Part shown: in pieces, positions 52,970 to 58,637 of the stretch
Numbering within the stretch: the stretch's first letter is position 1
Layout of the letters: each line of letters opens with the position of its first letter
Assembly: GCA_934630815.1 (NCBI GenBank)
Contig: CAKTWI010000015.1
Location: 1 to 58,637 of the forward strand
DNA from: an uncultured Senegalimassilia sp.
Lineage (GTDB): Bacteria > Actinomycetota > Coriobacteriia > Coriobacteriales > Eggerthellaceae
Reading direction: 5' to 3'
Length of the DNA: 58,637 nucleotides
Translations under genes and position numbers: made by a program
Notes under the pieces: generated by a model
What the model was told of the DNA's origin: nothing
The model's database searches: none
The model's input: the letters and a program-made list of their open reading frames with translations, nothing else

Positions 52970-54268
52970 ATGAAAGCTCAACGTCCGTATCCTCGCGCCA
53001 CCATCACGCCGAAGGGCGAGCATGCGCTGGCCAAGGGGCATCCGTGGGTGTACGAGGCCGAGGTGCTGTTCATGGAGGGTGCGCCGGGGCAGGGCGATGA
53101 GGTTGCAAACGGCAGCCTTATCGACGTGGTGAATCGCAAGGGGTCGTACCTGGGCACGGGCCTGCTGTCGAAAAGCAGCAAGATCCGCATCCGCCTTATC
53201 ACGCGCAACGCCAACGATGCGTTCGACCGCGCGTTTTGGAAGCGCAAGGTGGCATGGGCGTGGGAGTACCGCAAAACCGTCATGGGCGAAGACGCCAGCT
53301 GCTGCCGCGTGCTGTTCTCGGAGGCAGACGGCTTTCCGGGCCTGGTGGTGGACCGCTTCAACGATGTGTTGGTCGCCGAAACGCTGTCCGTGGGCATGGA
53401 GCAGCTCAAGCCGGTGATCTTCCCGGTGCTGCTCGAGGTGCTCGCCGAGGACGGCGTGTCCATCCGCGGCCTGTACGAGCGCAACGACGTGGCCACCCGC
53501 AAGCTTGAAGGCCTTGAGCTCACCGCGGGCTGGTTCGCGGGCGCGGCCGACGAAGGCGGGCAAACGGGTCTTGACCCGCTGGCGCCGGGCGCGCCGGGTA
53601 CCGAGGATTTCGGCCCCACCGCCACGCAGATCGTCGAAAACGGCGTGCGCTACGAGGTGGATTTCGAAAACGGTCAGAAGACGGGTTTTTTTCTGGATCA
53701 GAAGTACAACCGCCGCGCGGTGACCAAACTTGCCGCGGGAAAGCACGTGCTCGACTGCTTCACGCACACGGGAAGCTTCGCGCTCAACGCCGCCCATGGC
53801 GGTGCGGCGTTGGTGAACGCCGTGGACATCTCCGAGCTCGCCGTGGCGCAGGCGCGCAAGAACGCGCAGGTCAACGGCCTGGAGGAGCGCATGGACTTCA
53901 CGGCCACGAACGTGTTCGACCTGCTTCCGGCGCTTGAGGCAGCCCATGACCGCACGTACGATTTCATCGTGCTCGACCCGCCGGCGTTCACGAAGAGCCG
54001 CAAAACCATCCAAAGCGCCTCGCGCGGCTACAAGGAGATCAACTACCGCGCCATGAAGCTGCTACCGCGCGGCGGGTATCTGGCAACCTGCAGTTGCAGC
54101 CACTTCATGGATACCGAGCGCTTCAAGCACGTGGTTGCCAGCGCCGCGCACGATGCGGGTGTGCAGCTGCGCCAGATCGAAGAGCGCCAGCAGGCGCCCG
54201 ATCACCCCATCGTCTGGGGCGTTCCCGAAACCGACTACCTGAAGTTCTTCATCTTCCAGGTGGTGTAA
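52970..54268 (+). CDS. RlmI-like rRNA (cytosine) methyltransferase
   Basis: 432 residues of the class I SAM methyltransferase group near RlmI. An N-terminal PUA-like region (about 10-80), then FLDQKYNRRAV, SAM-binding LDCFTHTGSFALNA, VDISELAVAQARKNA and the catalytic FIVLDPPAFTKS are conserved. The family methylates C5 of 23S rRNA cytosines; the exact target is inferred. I take the ATG at 52970 with GAAAGGA upstream; the open extension crosses the hairpin element and is rejected. A Gly/Pro-rich insert near 190-210 is unusual. Confidence 0.9.
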   Translation: MKAQRPYPRATITPKGEHALAKGHPWVYEAEVLFMEGAPGQGDEVANGSLIDVVNRKGSYLGTGLLSKSSKIRIRLITRNANDAFDRAFWKRKVAWAWEYRKTVMGEDASCCRVLFSEADGFPGLVVDRFNDVLVAETLSVGMEQLKPVIFPVLLEVLAEDGVSIRGLYERNDVATRKLEGLELTAGWFAGAADEGGQTGLDPLAPGAPGTEDFGPTATQIVENGVRYEVDFENGQKTGFFLDQKYNRRAVTKLAAGKHVLDCFTHTGSFALNAAHGGAALVNAVDISELAVAQARKNAQVNGLEERMDFTATNVFDLLPALEAAHDRTYDFIVLDPPAFTKSRKTIQSASRGYKEINYRAMKLLPRGGYLATCSCSHFMDTERFKHVVASAAHDAGVQLRQIEERQQAPDHPIVWGVPETDYLKFFIFQVV

Positions 54269-54272
54269 CGCA

Positions 54273-54306
54273 AACGGGCGCGGCATCATGCTGCGCCCGT
54301 TCTTTC
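54273..54306 (+). terminator. Terminator after methyltransferase
   Basis: ACGGGCG..GC pairs with GC..CGCCCGT around ATCAT, followed by TCTTTC. Confidence 0.7.
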
Positions 54307-54428
54307 GCCGTTGCGCACAAAGCCCGCTTGCAACCCGTACCGAGCCGTTCCGACAGCTTTCCTGGGAAATACGCAGGTGGGTAGTAATCTACGCTCCCCA
54401 AATTCAGCGGGATTCTGGTATTCTTCAA

Positions 54429-54457
54429 TTGACCGTTTTGCAACGAACGAGGATAAG
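54429..54457 (+). promoter_or_regulatory. Promoter of TetR-family gene
   Basis: TTGACC (54429-54434) and GATAAG (54452-54457) are 17 bases apart, leaving a 5' leader of about 110 nt. Confidence 0.5.
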
Positions 54458-54573
54458 TATCCACATAATGGTCTAATGTTGATTAACGCGTGAAGCGGTC
54501 GCTGCAGCGATCGCGCGAAGACGAACAAGGGCCGCCGGCTGCCGGTGAGTAACCAGGAAACGAGGGGTGTAAG

Positions 54574-55212
54574 GTGTCAGACCCGATTGCGCCGAAGGGC
54601 GAAACGACGGCAAAAGACCTGCGCAGGTCCACCGATCGCCGTGTGGTACGTACGCGCAAGGCCATCCGCGAGGCGTTCTTCAAGCTGATGGAGAACCAGG
54701 ACTACCATAAGATCACCATCGCTTCCGTGGCGCGCGAGGCCGATATCGACCGTAAAACATTCTACCTGCACTATCGCTCGGTAAGCGATCTGGTGGATGA
54801 GGTCATCCGCGACGAGGCCCAGAAGATCGTCGCCAGCTGCCGCGAGGCGCTGCGCTCGGATGGCGACAAGGGGCTTGACGTGAGCAAGCTGTTCCAAAGC
54901 ATCAGCCTAGCCCTTGCCCCCGATATGACGCGCAGCAAGCGGGTGCTGCAGCATGTGTCGCTGCAGGACGTGCTCGACCGCCTGGAGGCAAGCTTAGTCG
55001 ATGTGCTCATGGAGGACAACGTGCTCGGCCTGCGCCGCGACGATCCGTACGTGCCCTACATCGTGTCGTTTTTCTGCGCGGGATTGGTGGCGGTGTACCG
55101 ACGTTGGCTCATCACCGATTCCGAGATCCCTCTTGAAAGCCTTGCGGGAGTGACCAGCGCTTGCCTGTTCGATGGCCTCAACGGCGTGCTGCCCAGCGTC
55201 AAGCCGGCGTAA
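54574..55212 (+). CDS. TetR/AcrR-family regulator
   Basis: 212 residues from the GTG at 54574 (GAGGGG upstream). The N-terminal helix-turn-helix reads ITIASVAREADIDRKTFYLHYRSVSDL, a clear TetR match with the Y-L-H-Y-R signature. The C-terminal domain is of the short TetR_C type seen in DhaS-like regulators (FFCAGLVAVYRRWL). Ligand and target genes are not evident; no transporter or enzyme gene is adjacent on the same strand. Confidence 0.9.
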   Translation: MSDPIAPKGETTAKDLRRSTDRRVVRTRKAIREAFFKLMENQDYHKITIASVAREADIDRKTFYLHYRSVSDLVDEVIRDEAQKIVASCREALRSDGDKGLDVSKLFQSISLALAPDMTRSKRVLQHVSLQDVLDRLEASLVDVLMEDNVLGLRRDDPYVPYIVSFFCAGLVAVYRRWLITDSEIPLESLAGVTSACLFDGLNGVLPSVKPA

Positions 55213-55273
55213 AGCGCCTGTGTGCATTTGGTAACGCTTGCGCCCTGCGCCCGCAGCGGGAGCGGGGCGCCGG

Positions 55274-55279
55274 TATACT
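55274..55279 (+). promoter_or_regulatory. Possible -10 of the SRP RNA gene
   Basis: TATACT 15 bases before the RNA; no clear -35. Confidence 0.4.
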
Positions 55280-55294
55280 ATGCCGAGTCGAAAC

Positions 55295-55408
55295 GAGCAT
55301 CTTATATGGGTCGGGGCGGCGCCAAGTTCCGAACCTGGTCAGGTCCGGGAGGAAGCAGCCATAAGGGGCCTCTGACGAGCGCCCTGTCCCATATAGGATG
55401 CTCTTTTT
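55295..55408 (+). ncRNA. ffs: Signal recognition particle RNA (small bacterial type)
   Basis: About 110 nt. The conserved core GGTCAGGTCCGGGAGGAAGC with the GGAG-type tetraloop and AGCA asymmetric loop is present. The ends pair as GAGCATC / GATGCTC and TATATGGG / CCCATATA, and the last stem is followed by TTTTT, which also acts as terminator. It works with Ffh in membrane targeting. Location just before dnaX is common in Gram-positive bacteria. Confidence 0.93.
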
Positions 55409-55479
55409 GCGCCCAAAAACGGAAGGGCTGCGCCCCGGATGCATGCAAACCGGGGTGAAACGGCGTTCGAAAGGCACAT

Positions 55480-56139
55480 ATGGGTATCATCGATTTCTTC
55501 CTTAACCTGTTAAGCGACCCGCGCGGCGCCATTGCGGGATGGATCATCACGCTGGGCGCGGTGTGGGTGTACACGCCGCTGTTCTTGATCGTGTTCGTGG
55601 AAACGGGCCTGGTGTTCTTCCCGTTCCTTCCCGGCGACTCGCTGCTGTTCGCGGCCGGCGTCTTCTCGGCCGATGGAGGCGGGCTGCACCTGGGCGCCAC
55701 GCTGCTGGTGTTTTACGCAGCGGCCATCTTGGGCAACACTTCCAACTACTGGATCGCTCGCTTCTTCGGCAATCGCATCATCGACTCCGGCAAGGTGAAG
55801 GCGCTCACGCCCGAGCGCATGGCCAAGCTCGATAGCTTCTTCGAGAAGTACGGCGGGCTCACCATCGTCATCACGCGCTTCATGCCCTTCTTCCGCACGT
55901 TTGCCCCGTTCATCGCCGGCACCGGTCACATGAACTTCGCGAAGTTCACGATGTTCAACGCCATCGGCGGCATCTCCTGGGTCAGCCTGTTCGTGCTGGT
56001 GGGCTACTTCTTCGGCGGCGTTCCGTTCGTGCAGGAGCACTTTGAGGTCATCGTGCTCGGCATCGTGGCCGTGTCGGTCGCTCCGGCGGTCATCGGCGCG
56101 GTGAAGGCCGCCCTGAACGGTCGCAAGAAGAAGGCGTAG
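55480..56139 (+). CDS. DedA-family membrane protein
   Basis: 219 residues with the DedA/SNARE-associated pattern: ETGLVFFPFLPGDSLLFAAG, then NYWIARFFG and the conserved TRFMPFFRTFAPFIAGTGHMN with GGISWV after it. Five or so hydrophobic segments are present and the C-terminus is basic (NGRKKKA). DedA proteins act in membrane phospholipid or undecaprenyl phosphate flipping; the substrate here is inferred. GAAAGGC precedes the ATG. Confidence 0.9.
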   Translation: MGIIDFFLNLLSDPRGAIAGWIITLGAVWVYTPLFLIVFVETGLVFFPFLPGDSLLFAAGVFSADGGGLHLGATLLVFYAAAILGNTSNYWIARFFGNRIIDSGKVKALTPERMAKLDSFFEKYGGLTIVITRFMPFFRTFAPFIAGTGHMNFAKFTMFNAIGGISWVSLFVLVGYFFGGVPFVQEHFEVIVLGIVAVSVAPAVIGAVKAALNGRKKKA

Positions 56140-56278
56140 CGCGGCATTCGCGCCTATTCGCGGGAATCTTCGGCGGCGCGTTCGTTGCAGGATGCGCGGT
56201 GATGCGCCCGGGGCTTGCAGGCTCCGGGCGTTTTTCGTGTTCGGCGACGTCTGGTGCGCGGCCGCAACGCGATGCCCG

Positions 56279-56284
56279 TATAAT
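56279..56284 (+). promoter_or_regulatory. Possible -10 of dnaX
   Basis: A perfect TATAAT 71 bases before the dnaX ATG; no matching -35. Confidence 0.45.
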
Positions 56285-56354
56285 GGAAGGCAGACCACAA
56301 TGCCCGGGCTTCCCGGGCTTTCGCATATCCGCACGCAGGGCAAGGAGCAACCAT

Positions 56355-58637
56355 ATGGCAGAGGCGCTGTACCGCAAATACCGTCCGCAGATCTTCGAGG
56401 ACGTGGTGGGGCAGGAGCAGATCGAGCGCACCATCAAAAACGCCATCGAGCAGGACAAGGTCAGCCATGCCTACCTGTTCTGCGGCCCGCGCGGTACGGG
56501 TAAGACCACCACGGCGCGCCTGCTTGCGAAAGCGCTGCTGTGCGAAAAGGGCCCCACGCCCGACCCGGACGGCACCTGCGAGGATTGTCAGATGATCGCC
56601 GAGGGCGTGCACCCCGACGTCTACGAGCTCGACGCGGCAAGCCGCACGGGCGTGGAGAACGTGCGCGAGGAGATCATCAACCGCGTGCAGTTCGCGCCCA
56701 CGCGCGGCCGCTACAAGGTCTACATCATCGACGAGGTCCACATGCTGTCCATCGCGGCTTTCAACGCGCTGCTCAAAACGCTGGAGGAGCCTCCCGATCA
56801 CGTGGTGTTCATCCTGGCCACCACCGACCCGCAGAAGGTGCCGGAGACCATCCACTCGCGTTGCCAGCGATTCGATTTCCGTCGCATATCCAACGAGTCC
56901 ATCGTCTCGCGCCTGGGCGCGGTGTGCGTTGCCGAGGGCGTGGAGTTCGAAGGCGACGCGCTCGATTTGATAGCCCATCACGCCGGCGGCGGCATGCGCA
57001 ACGCGCTCACCTCGCTTGAGCAGACCATCGCGTTCGGCGAGGGCAAGGTCACGCTGGCTGTTGCCGAGCGCATGCTCGGCGGCGTGGACTCCGGCGATCT
57101 GGCCAACATCGTGCAGGCGCTGGGAAAGCGCGATGCCGCAGCATGCTTCAATTGGGTGGCGGAGTTCGTCGAATCGGGCTCCGACCTGGCGCAGTTCGCG
57201 CGCGAGCTTGCTCAGCACGTGCGCAACCTGTACGTGATGAGCTTGGCGGGCACCGACGTGGCGCTTGACGTCAGCGCGTCGGAGCGTCGTCAGCTTGCCG
57301 ATGAGCTGCCCCTGTTCGGCACCGATCGCCTGGCGCGCATGCTGCAGGTGCTCGGCGACGTCATGGCCGAGCTGAAAACCTCAACCAACCCGCGCCTGTC
57401 CTTCGAGATCGGCTGCACGCGCATGGTGCGCCCTGAAGGCGACCTGACGCTTGCCGCGCTCGCGGAGCGCGTCGAGGCTTTGGAGCGCTCCGGGGTCGCC
57501 GTGGCCGCTTCGCCGGCCGCTGCGGCGCATGCTGTCCCGGCGGCGCCCGTTTCGGCCCCTGCTCTCGCGGCCCCTGCGCCCGCTGCCGCTGCGTCTGCTG
57601 CTGCGCCGGCTGCGGCTCCTGCAGCCCCCGCGCCGGTTGCGGCTCCGGCGGCCGCACCGCAGGCGGCTCCTCGTCCGGCTGCGCCCGCACCTGCTCCTGC
57701 TCCCGCCGCGCCCGTTGCCCCGGCGGCTCCGGCTCCGGTCCCTGCGGCCCCCGCGCCCGCTCCGTCGGCCCCGGCGGCCGCGCCCGCTTCCGCTGCGGCT
57801 GCGGCGGGCGGCGCGAACCCGCAGCTGGCGGCCACCATGGAAAACCCCGCGGCGCTGCAGCGCATGTGGCAGGCGGCGCTTGCCGAGCTCAAGCGCAAAA
57901 AGGCCGCGTACGGCGTGCTGTTCCTGGGCACGAAGGCCGTGTGGAACGCGCAGACGGGCATGCTCGCCATCGAGTTCCCGAAGGAGAACGCCTTCGCGTT
58001 CAAGGCCGTCCCGAAGCCGGATGTGCAAACGGCGGTAGCCGAGGCTCTGGCGCAGTCGTGCGCGGGCCAGGCGGTGCCGTTCGCATATCAGCAGGCAGGT
58101 GCGGCTCCTGTCGCCGCGGCGGCCCCCGCGCCCTCTCGCCCGCAGCCCGCGCAGGCGCGTCCTGCGGCGCAGATGCCCGCGCAACCCGCGCCTTCGCGCC
58201 CACAGCCCCAGGCCCAGCCCGCGCAACGCCAGATGTCGGCGGCTCAGCAGCGTCCGGCAGCGTCCGCGCCTATGGCCCAGCAGCGCCCTGCTGCACCCGC
58301 GGCGGCACCGGCCCCCGCGGCGCCGCAGCGCCCGCAACGGGCTGCGGCCGACGTGCCGCCGTGGGAGGACGACCAGGTTCCCTATGGGGACATGGACGCG
58401 CCCATGCCCGAGGACGAGCTCCTCAACGCACCGGCCGGCCCCGCGCGCTCCGCGCAGCCGCATCCTGCGGGGGCTCCTCGTCCGGCGGCGCGTCCGCAGG
58501 CGGCGCCTGTTGCCTCGCAGCGACCGGCGCCTCCTCAGGCTGGCATGCCGCAGCCTCAGGCCGCGCCGCGCCCCATGGCCCCTGCTCAGCCTGCTGCCGC
58601 GTCTTTCCCGGCCCAGCCGGCCCCCGCGGCCCCGGCC
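56355..58637 (+). CDS. dnaX: DNA polymerase III subunit gamma/tau (partial, runs off end)
   Basis: At least 761 residues, open to the last base of the window, so the 3' end is missing. ATG 56355 has AAGGAG upstream. The AAA+ clamp-loader core has Walker A GPRGTGKT (44-51) and YIIDEVHMLS with TLEEPP. The zinc-site spacing C63-x8-D72-x2-C75-x2-C78 matches the usual four-Cys site except that the second Cys is Asp. From about residue 385 the sequence is Ala/Pro-rich and low in complexity, with a conserved-looking island near 490-570 (tau domain V-like). It loads the sliding clamp at the replication fork. Confidence 0.95.
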   Translation, partial: MAEALYRKYRPQIFEDVVGQEQIERTIKNAIEQDKVSHAYLFCGPRGTGKTTTARLLAKALLCEKGPTPDPDGTCEDCQMIAEGVHPDVYELDAASRTGVENVREEIINRVQFAPTRGRYKVYIIDEVHMLSIAAFNALLKTLEEPPDHVVFILATTDPQKVPETIHSRCQRFDFRRISNESIVSRLGAVCVAEGVEFEGDALDLIAHHAGGGMRNALTSLEQTIAFGEGKVTLAVAERMLGGVDSGDLANIVQALGKRDAAACFNWVAEFVESGSDLAQFARELAQHVRNLYVMSLAGTDVALDVSASERRQLADELPLFGTDRLARMLQVLGDVMAELKTSTNPRLSFEIGCTRMVRPEGDLTLAALAERVEALERSGVAVAASPAAAAHAVPAAPVSAPALAAPAPAAAASAAAPAAAPAAPAPVAAPAAAPQAAPRPAAPAPAPAPAAPVAPAAPAPVPAAPAPAPSAPAAAPASAAAAAGGANPQLAATMENPAALQRMWQAALAELKRKKAAYGVLFLGTKAVWNAQTGMLAIEFPKENAFAFKAVPKPDVQTAVAEALAQSCAGQAVPFAYQQAGAAPVAAAAPAPSRPQPAQARPAAQMPAQPAPSRPQPQAQPAQRQMSAAQQRPAASAPMAQQRPAAPAAAPAPAAPQRPQRAAADVPPWEDDQVPYGDMDAPMPEDELLNAPAGPARSAQPHPAGAPRPAARPQAAPVASQRPAPPQAGMPQPQAAPRPMAPAQPAAASFPAQPAPAAPA

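Larger units (their letters stand above)
54269..54573. other. Intergenic region before TetR gene
   Basis: About 305 bases with a terminator hairpin at 54274-54300 and a promoter near 54429. No gene is supported. Confidence 0.6.

Noticed and set aside
57880..57910. C AAA AAG run in dnaX as a possible programmed frameshift site
   Set aside because: Only five A precede G, the heptamer is not of the efficient A AAA AAG form, and no clear stimulatory stem was seen; the -1 frame continues to a stop too far downstream to judge.

Overview
The window is 58.6 kb of high-GC bacterial chromosome. Gene content and style point to a Gram-positive (monoderm) member of the Coriobacteriia, most likely family Eggerthellaceae: a Tad pilus locus without secretin or outer-membrane genes, a FeoA-FeoA-FeoB iron system, many ATGA/GTGA start-stop overlaps, strong AGGAGG ribosome sites and very GC-rich third positions. 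The genus cannot be settled from the sequence alone.

Layout. 0.1-5.3 kb: a MoxR ATPase/VWA protein pair on the minus strand, divergent from a leucine-rich-repeat protein. 5.5-7.2 kb: recN. 7.6 kb: tRNA-Val. 8.0-25.3 kb: two tandem tight-adherence (Tad/Flp) pilus gene sets on the plus strand. Set 1 (8.0-19.3 kb) has CpaB, TadZ, TadA, TadB, TadC, Flp, several TadE-like pseudopilins, a DUF192 protein, a zinc-ribbon protein and the prepilin peptidase. Set 2 (19.4-25.3 kb) has a second pilin, TadE/TadG-like proteins, CpaB, TadA, TadB and TadC, but no TadZ or peptidase of its own. The locus ends with a Tat-exported protein that has lectin-like and ChW repeats (25.3-27.9 kb). 28.1-30.0 kb (minus): a ModE-type regulator and threonine synthase. 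30.5-35.4 kb: feoA, feoA, feoB, a Cys-rich Feo membrane protein, a candidate small RNA and a DtxR-family regulator. A shared TTACC-type site precedes feoA, feoB and the RNA, which suggests one metal regulon.

35.5-39.9 kb: a DivIC/FtsB-like protein, Ppx/GppA phosphatase, tRNA-Leu, polyprenyl synthetase and a peptidoglycan-binding-domain protein. 40.0-46.2 kb: a small membrane protein, leuC, leuD, a REP-like inverted repeat, a zinc-ribbon protein on the minus strand, leuB and a HIT hydrolase. 46.5-58.6 kb: a large TPR protein, hisS, aspS, a 137-nt hairpin element, an RlmI-like methyltransferase, a TetR regulator, the SRP RNA gene, a DedA protein and dnaX, which runs off the window end.

The most notable content is the tandem Tad locus, whose two gene sets differ in the conserved +5 pilin residue and share one peptidase and one TadZ, and the iron module with a CU-rich structured RNA and an acidic extracytoplasmic insertion in FeoB. 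No CRISPR array, prophage or intact transposase was seen.
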